Source: Arenimonas caeni
GTDB lineage: Bacteria; Pseudomonadota; Gammaproteobacteria; Xanthomonadales; Xanthomonadaceae
Length of the DNA stretch: 64,000 bases
Direction of reading: 5' to 3'
NCBI RefSeq assembly: GCF_003024235.1
Contig: NZ_KZ679096.1
Coordinates: 18,538 to 82,537 of the forward strand
Shown: piece by piece, positions 43,558-53,749 of the stretch
Layout: every line of letters begins with the position of its first letter
Numbering within the stretch: the stretch's first letter is position 1
Position numbers and translations under genes: made by a program
The notes under the pieces: model-generated
Told to the model about the DNA's origin: nothing
The model's input: the letters and a program-made list of their open reading frames with translations, nothing else
Database searches by the model: none

Positions 43558-43950
43558 ATGAGCGAGGGGAACAAGCTGCGCAACATAGGGCCCAAGTCGG
43601 CGGCCTGGCTGCGCCAGACCGGCATCCGCACCCACGAGGACCTCGTGGCGGTCGGCGCGCTGGCGGCGTTCGTGCGCGTCAAGCGCGCCGGCTTCAAGCC
43701 CAGCCTCAACCTGCTCTACGCGCTCGAAGGCGCGATCCTGGGCTGCCACTGGCAGGACGTGCCGGACGAGCGCCGCAACGAGCTGGTGGCCGCCGCCGGC
43801 GAGGAAGTGGCCAAGCTGCCGCTGCCCAAGGGCAAGCGCATGCCCGCCGCCGCGCCGGTGAAGACCGTGCACCTCGACGGCGACGACGAAGGCGCCATGG
43901 CCGAACCGGACTTCGGTTTCGACGACCCCTCGTCCTCGCGCGACGACTGA
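43558..43950 (+). CDS. TfoX/Sxy C-terminal-domain protein
   Basis: A 130-residue protein with a helix-hairpin-helix-like TfoX C-terminal domain in residues 1-85 (LRNIGPKSAAWLRQTGI, FVRVKRAGFKPSLNLLYALEGAILGCHW, DVPDERR). The C-terminal tail is acidic (DGDDEG). It lacks the N-terminal TfoX half, so it is not a complete Sxy competence regulator; stand-alone proteins of this type are common and of unknown function. It begins 22 bases after msrC with a GGGAGAGA Shine-Dalgarno and is probably cotranscribed. Confidence 0.85.
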   Translation: MSEGNKLRNIGPKSAAWLRQTGIRTHEDLVAVGALAAFVRVKRAGFKPSLNLLYALEGAILGCHWQDVPDERRNELVAAAGEEVAKLPLPKGKRMPAAAPVKTVHLDGDDEGAMAEPDFGFDDPSSSRDD

Positions 43951-43954
43951 GGCC

Positions 43955-44533
43955 TCAGCGCACCACCGCGTACTCGCGCGCGTCCTCGCGCCACTTCGGC
44001 GTGGCGCGGATCGTCGGCAGCACCTGGTCGACGGCGTCCACCAGCTGCCACATGGCCGCGTGCTCCGGGTTCATGAAGCGCTCCTCGATCACCTGCTGCA
44101 TGAAGCCCTGCAGCGGCGCGTAGAAATTGCGCACGTTGAGCAGGATGATCGGGTTGAAGTAGATGCCCAGGCGCTTGAGCGTGATCGCCTCGAACAACTC
44201 CTCGAGCGTGCCGCAGCCGCCCGGCAGCGCCACCACGGCGTCCGAGCCGGTGAGCAGCTTGTGCTTGCGCTCGCGCATGTCCTCGACCAGCTCGAGGTGG
44301 GTCAGGCCCGGGTGGCCCCATTCGAGGTCGGCCATGAACCTGGGCAGGATGCCGACTACCTCGCCGCCCTTCGACAACGCGCCGTCGGCCAGCGAGCCCA
44401 TCAGGCCCTGGGAGCTGCCGCCGTAGACGATCGAGCAGCCCCCGGCCGCCAGCGATTCGCCCAGCGCGCGCGCGGCGGCGTGGAATTCGGGCGCCACTTT
44501 GGCGCTGGAGGCGGCGTAGACGCAGACGCGCAT
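43955..44533 (-). CDS. LOG-family Rossmann protein (TIGR00730; nucleoside 5'-monophosphate phosphoribohydrolase type)
   Basis: A 192-residue protein of the LOG family, whose members cleave N6-substituted AMP (cytokinin activation) or other nucleotides. Diagnostic motifs are YGGSSQGLMG (37-46), MRERKHKL (86-93) and PGGCGTLEE (104-112), with catalytic Arg89 or its neighbour and Glu111 or Glu112. The ATG at 44533 gives the usual start (VCVYAAS). The specific substrate is unknown. It converges with the TfoX-C gene, 4 bases apart. Confidence 0.9.
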   Translation of the reverse strand: MRVCVYAASSAKVAPEFHAAARALGESLAAGGCSIVYGGSSQGLMGSLADGALSKGGEVVGILPRFMADLEWGHPGLTHLELVEDMRERKHKLLTGSDAVVALPGGCGTLEELFEAITLKRLGIYFNPIILLNVRNFYAPLQGFMQQVIEERFMNPEHAAMWQLVDAVDQVLPTIRATPKWREDAREYAVVR

Positions 44534-44613
44534 GGTTCGACCCGTGACCTGTGGGGGAGGCCATTGTGCCACCGGCGGGGCTATGGTCCGCGCACCATCC
44601 AACGGGATCCTGT

Positions 44614-45564
44614 ATGCGCCTGGCCTGCCTGCTGTTCGCCGCCGCCCTGGCGACCCTCCCCATCTCCCCGGCCACGGGCGCGCAGGCGCCCGCCGCGCGC
44701 CGCATCGCCCTGAGCTTCGACGATGCGCCCCGCGCCGACGGCGCCTTCTTCACCGGGGCCGAGCGGACCCGCCGCCTGGTGGCCGGGCTCGACGCGGCGG
44801 GCGTGCAGGGGGCGCTGGTCTTCGCCACCACCTCCAACCTCGATGCTGCCCCCGACGGCGCCGCGCGCCTGCGCGCCTATGCCGACGCCGGCCACGCCAT
44901 CGGCAACCATTCGCACGCGCATCCCTGGCTGCGCCGCTCCGAAGCAGACGCCTACCTGGCCGACGTGCGCGCCGCCAACGAGCGACTGTCGGCCCTGGGC
45001 TTCGCCCCGGCGTTCTTCCGCTATCCGTTCCTTGACGAAGGCAAGGATGCGGCGCAGCGCGACGCGGCGCGCGAGGGCCTGTCGGCGCTGGGCCTGCGCA
45101 ATGGCTACGTGACGGTGGACAACTACGACTGGTACCTGGACGTGCTGGCCGCCGAGGCGCTGGCGGCCAACCCGGACTTCGACCGCGATGTCCTGCGCCG
45201 GCTCTACGTCGGGGTGCTGCTCGATGCCGTGCGCTTCTACGACGGAATCGGCCGCGAGACCCTGGGTCGCTCGCCGGCGCACGTGCTGCTGCTGCACGAA
45301 AACGACCTCGCCGCGCTGTTCATCACCGACCTGGTGGCCGCCCTGCGCGCCGACGGCTGGCAGGTCGTCCCGGCCGCGGAGGCCTACGAGGATCCGATCG
45401 CCGGTTCCGCGCCCGACACCCTGTTCAACGGCCAGGGCCGCGTCGCGGCGCTGGCCCGCGTCGCCGGCCGCGCGCCGCATGAGCTGGTGCACCCGCTCGA
45501 GGACGAGGCGGCGCTGCGCGAACTGTTCGTCGAACGCGGGCTGCTGCCGGCGCCTCAGCCCTGA
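44614..45564 (+). CDS. Exported polysaccharide deacetylase (NodB-type)
   Basis: A 316-residue carbohydrate esterase with a signal peptide (about 1-23). The NodB motif 1 is LSFDDAP (Asp36, Asp37) and motif 2 is HSHAH (His99, His103), which together bind the metal. Motif 3 is in FRYPFLDEG. The C-terminal VLLLHENDLAALF fits motif 5. The substrate could be peptidoglycan or an exopolysaccharide. The ATG at 44614 was chosen because the signal peptide starts there; two upstream in-frame codons lack one. Confidence 0.9.
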   Translation: MRLACLLFAAALATLPISPATGAQAPAARRIALSFDDAPRADGAFFTGAERTRRLVAGLDAAGVQGALVFATTSNLDAAPDGAARLRAYADAGHAIGNHSHAHPWLRRSEADAYLADVRAANERLSALGFAPAFFRYPFLDEGKDAAQRDAAREGLSALGLRNGYVTVDNYDWYLDVLAAEALAANPDFDRDVLRRLYVGVLLDAVRFYDGIGRETLGRSPAHVLLLHENDLAALFITDLVAALRADGWQVVPAAEAYEDPIAGSAPDTLFNGQGRVAALARVAGRAPHELVHPLEDEAALRELFVERGLLPAPQP

Positions 45565-45701
45565 TCGGCGCCCGGATTGCGCGCCAGCCACTGCGCCAGC
45601 TGCTCGCGGTAGTGCTCCATCGCCTCGGCGTAGGTGTCGAGCACGCAGGGGTCGCAGCCTCCGTCGCAGCAGTCACCGGGCAGTGGTTTCTCGGGCGGCA
45701 T
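45555..45701 (-). CDS. Small Cys-rich oxidoreductase-like domain protein (PF09791 type)
   Basis: A 48-residue protein (60 if an ATG at 45737 is used) with PGDCCDGGCDPCVLDTYAEAM, the four-cysteine motif of the oxidoreductase-like N-terminal family. It probably binds a metal; the function is unknown. Its 3' end overlaps the polysaccharide deacetylase gene by 10 bases in convergent orientation, and it lies just downstream of glmS. Confidence 0.75.
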   Translation of the reverse strand: MPPEKPLPGDCCDGGCDPCVLDTYAEAMEHYREQLAQWLARNPGADQG

Positions 45702-45747
45702 CGGCCGCGGGTCGTGGGCGGGCGGCCCGGCGTTCACCGACCCGCCC

Positions 45748-47571
45748 TCATTCCACCGTGACCGACTTGGCCAGGTTGCGCGGCTGGTCGACGTCGGTGC
45801 CGCGCAACACGGCCACGTGGTAGCTCAGCAGCTGCAGCGGGATGGTGGAGATCACCGGCGCGGCGATTTCGCCGGCGGCCGGCATCACCACCACGCGGGC
45901 GGCGTCGAGGCCGTGGGCCACCGTCTCGTCGACGAAGGCGTAGAGCACGCCGCCGCGGGCGCGAACTTCCTCGAGGTTGGACTTGAGCTTGTCGATCAGG
46001 TGGTCGTTGGGCGCCACCGCGATCACCGGCATGTCCTCGTCCACCAGCGCCAGCGGGCCGTGCTTGAGCTCGCCGGCGGCGTAGGCCTCGGCGTGGATGT
46101 AGGAGATTTCCTTGAGCTTGAGCGCGCCTTCCATGGCCACCGGCCAGTGCGTGCCGCGACCCAGGAACAGCGCGTGCTGCTTGCCCACGAAGGCCTCGGC
46201 CAGTTCGCGGATCTCATCGTCGAGCTTGAGCACCTCGGCGATGTGGCCGGGCAGCTGCTCGAGCTGGCGCACGCCGTCGGCGTAACGCGCGTCGTCGAGG
46301 CCCTTGGCGCGGGCGAGCGCAAGTGAGAACAGCGCCAGCGCCACCAGCTGGGTGGTGAAGGCCTTGGTCGAAGCCACGCCGATCTCCGGGCCGGCGCGGG
46401 TCATGAGCACCAGCTCGGACTCGCGCACGATCGATGACTCGGGCACGTTGCACACCGCCATGCGCGCCAGGTACGGCCGCTCGCGCGCGAGCTTGAGCGC
46501 GGCCAGGGTGTCGGCGGTTTCGCCGGACTGGGAAATGGTGAGGAACAGCGTGCCTTCCTTCACCACCGGGTCGCGGTAGCGGTACTCGCTGGCGATCTCG
46601 GCCGTGCAGGGCACGCCGGCCAGCTGCTCGATCCAGTAACGCGCCACCAGGCCCGCGTGGTAGCTGGTGCCGCAGGCGATGATGTGCACGGCCTGGGTGT
46701 CGGCCAGCAGGTTCTCGGCGTCGACGCCGAGGATCTGGGTGAGCACCTTGCCGCCGGCGATGCGGCCCTCGAGCGTGTCGGCCACGGCCACCGGCTGCTC
46801 GTGGATTTCCTTGAGCATGTAGTGGGCGTACTCGCCGCGCTCGACCGCGTCCGCGCTGAAGTGCGATTCCTTCACCTCGCGCGCGGCCGGCTGGCCATCG
46901 GCACCGTAGACCGTGATGCCGGCGACGGTGACGTCGACGACGTCGCCCTCCTCGAGGTACATGAAGCGCTTGGTCAGCGGCAGCAGGGCGTGCACGTCGG
47001 AGGCCAGGTACTGCTCGCCCTCGCCCAGGCCGGCGATCAGCGGCGCGCCGTAGCGGGCGCCGACCACGCGGCCAGGCTCGCGCGCCGACACGGCGGCGAT
47101 GGCATAGGCGCCGTGCAGGCGCCTGACGACGGACTGCACCGCGGCCAGCAGGTCCATGCCGCCGCGCTGGGCGCGCTCGAGCAGGTGCGCGACGACCTCG
47201 GTGTCGGTCTGCGAGCTGAACTCATAGCCGTCCGCCTGCAGCTCGGCCCGCAGGCTGGCGTGGTTTTCGATGATGCCGTTGTGCACAACGCTCACCTGGC
47301 CGGAGACGTGCGGGTGCGCGTTGTGCTCGCTCGGCACGCCGTGGGTGGCCCAGCGGGTGTGGGCGATGCCGCAGTTGCCGTCCAGGCCGGTCTCGGCCTG
47401 CAGGGCGACCAGGTCGCGCACCTTGCCCTTGGCGCGCAGGCGGGCGATGCCGTCGGCGCCCACCAGGGCCACGCCGGCCGAGTCGTAGCCGCGGTACTCA
47501 AGCGCGGCGAGCCCGGCGATCAGGTGCTGGACGATGGGCCGGTTGGCGCTGATGCCGACGATTCCACACAT
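45748..47571 (-). CDS. glmS: Glutamine-fructose-6-phosphate aminotransferase GlmS
   Basis: A 607-residue enzyme making glucosamine-6-phosphate, the first committed step to UDP-GlcNAc. The N-terminal glutaminase begins MCGIVGI with the nucleophile Cys2, followed by YRGYDSAG and HTRWATHG. Two SIS isomerase domains follow (CGTSYHAG, SQSGETADT), and it ends in VTVE with Lys-Ser. The length matches E. coli (609). The open frame continues upstream of the ATG but that part is not GlmS. glmU, which uses the product after GlmM, is at 55077. Confidence 0.97.
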   Translation of the reverse strand: MCGIVGISANRPIVQHLIAGLAALEYRGYDSAGVALVGADGIARLRAKGKVRDLVALQAETGLDGNCGIAHTRWATHGVPSEHNAHPHVSGQVSVVHNGIIENHASLRAELQADGYEFSSQTDTEVVAHLLERAQRGGMDLLAAVQSVVRRLHGAYAIAAVSAREPGRVVGARYGAPLIAGLGEGEQYLASDVHALLPLTKRFMYLEEGDVVDVTVAGITVYGADGQPAAREVKESHFSADAVERGEYAHYMLKEIHEQPVAVADTLEGRIAGGKVLTQILGVDAENLLADTQAVHIIACGTSYHAGLVARYWIEQLAGVPCTAEIASEYRYRDPVVKEGTLFLTISQSGETADTLAALKLARERPYLARMAVCNVPESSIVRESELVLMTRAGPEIGVASTKAFTTQLVALALFSLALARAKGLDDARYADGVRQLEQLPGHIAEVLKLDDEIRELAEAFVGKQHALFLGRGTHWPVAMEGALKLKEISYIHAEAYAAGELKHGPLALVDEDMPVIAVAPNDHLIDKLKSNLEEVRARGGVLYAFVDETVAHGLDAARVVVMPAAGEIAAPVISTIPLQLLSYHVAVLRGTDVDQPRNLAKSVTVE

Positions 47572-47672
47572 GGATGGTGCATTCCTCTGGGGGCTGACCC
47601 GGGAGTTTAAGTGAAGCTTGTGGCATTCCGCGGGCGAAGGATTCGCAAGGCCCGGCCCGGCGTCCGCGCCGC

Positions 47673-47706
47673 TGTCCGGGGCGAGGGTCCGCGGACGCCG
47701 CGGACA
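47673..47706. promoter_or_regulatory. Candidate upstream activator site: nested GTCC/GGAC inverted repeats
   Basis: TGTCCG (47673-47678) and CGGACA (47701-47706) are inverted, and between them lies the perfect palindrome GTCCGCGGAC (47687-47696). The block is about 35 bases upstream of a consensus sigma-54 promoter, a plausible place for dimers of the NtrC-type regulator encoded at 52395. Confidence 0.45.
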
Positions 47707-47740
47707 GATACAAACCCTATTTTTTTCAATGGCTTGGCCT

Positions 47741-47756
47741 TGGCACGGGGCTTGCA
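47741..47756 (+). promoter_or_regulatory. Sigma-54 (RpoN) promoter of the ABC export operon
   Basis: TGGCACG, four bases, then TTGCA is an exact -24/-12 consensus. Initiation about 12 bases on (near 47768) gives a leader of some 24 bases before the adaptor ATG at 47792. The operon encodes its own sigma-54 activator. Confidence 0.9.
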
Positions 47757-47791
47757 ACACTCCAGGCAGACCTTCCCTGCCAGGACGCCCC

Positions 47792-49060
47792 ATGATCCGC
47801 GACACCTCCGCCCAGGACCGAAGCCTCGATCCCGCCCAGGCGCCCCGCCCGCGCGGGCCGCTGTGGCTGGCAGGCGCCGCGGTGCTTGCGGTGGTGGTGC
47901 TGGGCTGGGTGCTCAGCGGCTGGGTCGGCAGCGCCCGCTCGGTGTCGGCCGAGCGCCTGCGCCTGGCCGAGGCCAGCCGCGGCCTGCTGGTGCGCGACGC
48001 CAGCGCCAACGGCCGCGTCGTGGCCGCCGTCAGCCCCACCCTGTACGCCCCGGCCGGCGGCACCGTGACGCTGCGGATCCTGGCCGGCGACACCGTCGAG
48101 GCCGGGCAGGTGCTGGCCGAGATCGATTCGCCCGAACTGCACAACGAACTGCAGCGCGAGCAGGCCACCCTGGCCCAGCTCGAAGCCGAGGTCGCGCGCC
48201 AGCGCATCCTGGCCCGCAAGGCCAGCCTGCTGGCGCAGCGCGAGGCCGACGACGCCGAGGTGACCCGCCTGGCCGCCACGCGCGACCTGCAGCGCGCCCA
48301 GCGCGGCTACGAGCTGGGTGCGATCCCGGAAGTCGAGTACCTGCGGGCGAAGGACGCCATGGCCAGCGCCGACATCCGCAGCAAGCACGCCGGCAGCGCC
48401 GCCGCGCTCGAGGCGCAGGACGTGGCCCTGGCGCTCAAGACCCAGGAGCAGCTGCTCGAGCGCCAGCGCCTGCTCACCGCCAACCTCGAGCGCCGCGTCG
48501 ACGAACTCAACGTGCGTGCGCCGGTGGCCGGCATCATCGGCACGCTCAGCATCGCCGACCGCGCCGTGGTGGCCGCCAACTCGCCGCTGATGACCGTGGT
48601 GGACCTGAGCCGGCTCGAGGTCGAACTGGAAATGCCCGAGTCCTATGCCGAAGACCTGGGCCTGGGCATGGCCGCCGAGGTCCGCATCGGCGCCAACTCG
48701 CAGGCCGGCAAGATCTCGGCGATCTCGCCCGAGGTGGTGAACAACCAGGTACTGGTGCGCGTGCGCTTCGAGGGCGGGCAGCCTGCCGGCCTGCGCCAGA
48801 ACCAGCGCGTCACCGCCCGCGTGCTGTTCGAGGAGAAGCCCGACGTGGTCAAGGTGGCCCGCGGCCCCTTCGTCGAGCAGCTCGGCGGACGCTTCGCCTA
48901 CGTGGTCGAGGACGGCATCGCCGTGCGCCGGCCGATCCGCCTGGGCGCCACCAGCGTCGGCGAAGTGGAGATCCTCGAGGGCGTCGCCCCCGGCGAACGG
49001 CTGGTGATTTCCGGCACCGACACCTTCGGGGACGCCGAGCGCGTCGCCATCAACGACTGA
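47792..49060 (+). CDS. Periplasmic adaptor (HlyD/MFP family) of an ABC exporter
   Basis: A 422-residue membrane-fusion protein anchored by one helix (residues 24-43) with a short cytoplasmic N-terminus. A lipoyl half (APAGGTVTLRILAGDTVEAGQVLAEID), a coiled-coil hairpin (about 115-220, with conserved ELHNELQREQATLAQLE), the second lipoyl half (VRAPVAGIIG) and beta domains follow. The ATG at 47792 has an AGGA motif just upstream and is the start downstream of the sigma-54 promoter. It should link the two FtsX-like permeases to an outer-membrane channel, as MacA does. Confidence 0.92.
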   Translation: MIRDTSAQDRSLDPAQAPRPRGPLWLAGAAVLAVVVLGWVLSGWVGSARSVSAERLRLAEASRGLLVRDASANGRVVAAVSPTLYAPAGGTVTLRILAGDTVEAGQVLAEIDSPELHNELQREQATLAQLEAEVARQRILARKASLLAQREADDAEVTRLAATRDLQRAQRGYELGAIPEVEYLRAKDAMASADIRSKHAGSAAALEAQDVALALKTQEQLLERQRLLTANLERRVDELNVRAPVAGIIGTLSIADRAVVAANSPLMTVVDLSRLEVELEMPESYAEDLGLGMAAEVRIGANSQAGKISAISPEVVNNQVLVRVRFEGGQPAGLRQNQRVTARVLFEEKPDVVKVARGPFVEQLGGRFAYVVEDGIAVRRPIRLGATSVGEVEILEGVAPGERLVISGTDTFGDAERVAIND

Positions 49061-49093
49061 CCCCTCCCCCTTACCTCGACCAAGGACACCGCC

Positions 49094-49813
<720 letters not shown>

Positions 49814-49824
49814 AGGAGCCCGCC

Positions 49825-51141
49825 ATGTTCCGTTACTACCTGGGCCTGGGCTTCCGCAGCCTGCGCCGCAACCCGGTCCTGACCGCCCTGATGGTGCTGA
49901 CGCTTTCGGTCGGCGTGGCCGCATCCATGACCACCCTGACGATCCTGCGCGGCATGTCCGGCGACCCGATCCCGGGCAAATCCGACCTGCTGTTCGTACC
50001 GCTGCTCGACAACCGCCCGGTCGGCAACGGCCCCGGCACCGACCCGGAACCGCCCGAGCAGCTGACCCTGCGCGACGCGCTGGCGCTCTGGGAGGCCGGC
50101 GAAGGCGTGCGCCGCACGCCGCTGTACGGCGTCAGCCCGCCGATCGACTCGGGCCGCCCCGACCTGCCGCCCTTCTTCAGCGACGGCCTGGCGGTGGGCC
50201 GCGACTTCTTCACCATGTTCGAAGTGCCATTCCTGCACGGCCAGGCCTGGACCGAGGCCGACGACCAGCGCGGCGCCCAAGTGGCGGTGATCAGCCGTGG
50301 CCTGGCCGAGCGGATCTACGGCGAGGGCGTGAACCCGGTTGGCCAGGTGATCCGCGCGCGCGACGAGGAGTTCCAAGTGATCGGCGTGGTCGACGACTGG
50401 AACCCGGTGCCGAAGTTCTACCGCCTGGTCGGCAGCCGCAGTTTCGACACCAGCGAGGACATCTACATACCGGTGCGCGCGGCGATCGCCCGCGAGTTCC
50501 AGGTCAACGGCAACGTGAGCTGCAACTCCACGCCGCCGTCGCCCGGCTTCCGCGGCCTGGTCGAGGGCGAGTGCAACTGGGTCCAGTACTGGGTGGAGCT
50601 CGGGAGCGCCGGCGAGCGCGGCCGGCACGCCGACTACCTCGATGCCTACGTCGCCGAGCAGAAGGCGCTGGGCCGCTTCGAGGCACCGCTGAACAACCGG
50701 CTCTACGACGTGCGCGAGTGGCTGGACGTGCGCGAGGTGGTCAGCGACGACACCCGCACTTCGACCTGGCTGAGCTTCGGCTTCCTGCTGGTGTGCCTCG
50801 TCAACACGGTCGGCCTGCTGCTGGCCAAGTTCAGCGCCCGTCCCGGCGAGATCGGCGTGCGCCGTGCCCTCGGCGCCTCGCGCGGCGAGATCTTCCGCCA
50901 GTACCTGACCGAAGCGGCCGTGATCGGCCTGGTCGGTGCCGGCGTCGGCATCGCACTGACCTTCGGTGCGCTCGCCTTCATCCGTGGCTTCAACGACGGC
51001 CTGGCCCAGCTCACCCACCTCGACGCGCCGATGGCCACCGTGGCGGTACTGGTCTCGGTGGTGTCCGCCGTGGTCGCCGGCCTGCTGCCCACCTGGCGCG
51101 CCTGCCAGGTCGTGCCCGCCCTCCAGCTCAAGAGCCAATAA
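49825..51141 (+). CDS. ABC transporter permease 1 (MacB/FtsX fold)
   Basis: A 438-residue integral membrane protein with an N-terminal helix (about 18-42), a large extracytoplasmic MacB-PCD domain (about 45-310, including a DIYIPVRAAI-type stretch and several Cys residues), and three C-terminal helices with the EIGVRRALGASRGEIFRQYL coupling motif typical of FtsX proteins. It starts 11 bases after the ATPase stop with an AAGGAG Shine-Dalgarno. The second permease 11 bases downstream is different in sequence, so the transporter is probably a heterodimer. Confidence 0.93.
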   Translation: MFRYYLGLGFRSLRRNPVLTALMVLTLSVGVAASMTTLTILRGMSGDPIPGKSDLLFVPLLDNRPVGNGPGTDPEPPEQLTLRDALALWEAGEGVRRTPLYGVSPPIDSGRPDLPPFFSDGLAVGRDFFTMFEVPFLHGQAWTEADDQRGAQVAVISRGLAERIYGEGVNPVGQVIRARDEEFQVIGVVDDWNPVPKFYRLVGSRSFDTSEDIYIPVRAAIAREFQVNGNVSCNSTPPSPGFRGLVEGECNWVQYWVELGSAGERGRHADYLDAYVAEQKALGRFEAPLNNRLYDVREWLDVREVVSDDTRTSTWLSFGFLLVCLVNTVGLLLAKFSARPGEIGVRRALGASRGEIFRQYLTEAAVIGLVGAGVGIALTFGALAFIRGFNDGLAQLTHLDAPMATVAVLVSVVSAVVAGLLPTWRACQVVPALQLKSQ

Positions 51142-51152
51142 GGAACGCCGCC

Positions 51153-52379
51153 ATGGAATTCCGCCCCATCCTTTCGGCCATGCTGCGCAACAAGACCGCC
51201 CCGCTGCTGATCGCCGCGCAGGTCGCGCTCACCCTGGCCATCGTCTGCAACGCGCTCTACATCATCCGCGACCGCCTGGCCACGGCATCGCGGCCCTCCG
51301 GCGCCGACGAGGCCAACGTCTCGGAGATCCGCTTCTACCCGCACCGCGCCATCAGCGACGTGCGCGGCATGCAGCTGCGCGACATCGAATCGATCCGCGC
51401 CGTGCCGGGCGTCGTTGCCGCGGCCTGGACCAACCAGGTGCCGCTGGGCCGTTCGGGCTGGAGCGTGGGCCCGGTGGTCGTCTCGCCCGACCAGCAGACC
51501 TCTCCGGTGACCAACGCGGGCCAGTACTTCACCCCCGAGTCGATCATCGACACCTTTGGCCTGACGCTGGTCGACGGCCGCGACTTCCAGCCCGGCGACT
51601 ACATCGAGTCCGACCCGGCGCAGGACCGCAACCAGGCGTCCGTGGTCATCGTCACCCGCACCATGGCCGAGCGCCTGTGGCCGGGCGAGGCCTCGGTGCT
51701 GGGCAAGCCGGTCTACCTGGGCGGTCCGGACAATCCGCCGGTCGAGGTGATCGGCGTGGTCGACAGGCTGCAGACGCCCTGGGCCAACCTGGGCGAGGCG
51801 GCCGAGTACAGCCTGATCCTGCCGGTGCGCTACCTCGACCCCTTCACCCGCTATTCGGTGCGCACCGAGCCGGGCCGCCACGAGCAGGTAATGGCCGAGG
51901 TCGAGAAGGTGCTGCTGGCCAACAGCAGCGACCGCGTGCTGCTGGGCCGCCGCACCCTGGCCGAGGCGCGCGACCAGCGTTACGCCGGCGAACGCATGAT
52001 GGCCGGCCTGCTGATCGCCGTCACCGTGTTCCTGCTGCTCATCACCGCATCGGGCATCGTCGGCATGGCCAGCCTGTGGGTGAACCAGCGCCGGAAACAG
52101 ATCGGCGTGCGCCGCGCCATCGGCGCCCGCAGGGCCGACATCCTGCGCTATTTCCTGCTCGAGAACCTGATGATCACCACGGCCGGCATCGCCGCGGGCA
52201 TCGCCCTGGCGGTGGGCCTGAACAACTTCCTGGTCTCCACCATGGATCTGCCGCGGCTGCCGGTCTTCTATCTGGGCGTGACCACGGTCGCCATGTGGGT
52301 GCTGGGCCTGCTGGCGGTGCTGGGGCCGGCCTGGCGCGCCGCCGCGGTGCCGCCGGCCATCGCCACCCGCACGGCCTGA
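51153..52379 (+). CDS. ABC transporter permease 2 (MacB/FtsX fold)
   Basis: A 408-residue partner of permease 1 with the same layout: N-terminal helix (about 17-39), extracytoplasmic domain (about 45-275) with the segment SRPSGADEANVSEIRFY, and three C-terminal helices carrying KQIGVRRAIGARRADILRYFL. The extracytoplasmic domain is smaller than in permease 1. An AAGGA Shine-Dalgarno precedes the ATG at 51153. The transported substrate is unknown; MacB-like relatives export peptides, lipoproteins or lipids. Confidence 0.92.
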   Translation: MEFRPILSAMLRNKTAPLLIAAQVALTLAIVCNALYIIRDRLATASRPSGADEANVSEIRFYPHRAISDVRGMQLRDIESIRAVPGVVAAAWTNQVPLGRSGWSVGPVVVSPDQQTSPVTNAGQYFTPESIIDTFGLTLVDGRDFQPGDYIESDPAQDRNQASVVIVTRTMAERLWPGEASVLGKPVYLGGPDNPPVEVIGVVDRLQTPWANLGEAAEYSLILPVRYLDPFTRYSVRTEPGRHEQVMAEVEKVLLANSSDRVLLGRRTLAEARDQRYAGERMMAGLLIAVTVFLLLITASGIVGMASLWVNQRRKQIGVRRAIGARRADILRYFLLENLMITTAGIAAGIALAVGLNNFLVSTMDLPRLPVFYLGVTTVAMWVLGLLAVLGPAWRAAAVPPAIATRTA

Positions 52380-52394
52380 GGGTAGGCTAGCCAC

Positions 52395-53744
<1,350 letters not shown>

Positions 53745-53749
53745 CCCGC

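Noticed and set aside
47572..47791. glmS ribozyme or riboswitch
   Set aside because: The known glmS ribozyme is from Gram-positive bacteria; I see no such core here, and the gap is explained by the sigma-54 promoter and repeats.
47572..48279. Upstream extension of the glmS frame
   Set aside because: GlmS must begin Met-Cys-Gly with Cys2 as nucleophile, which sets the start at 47571.
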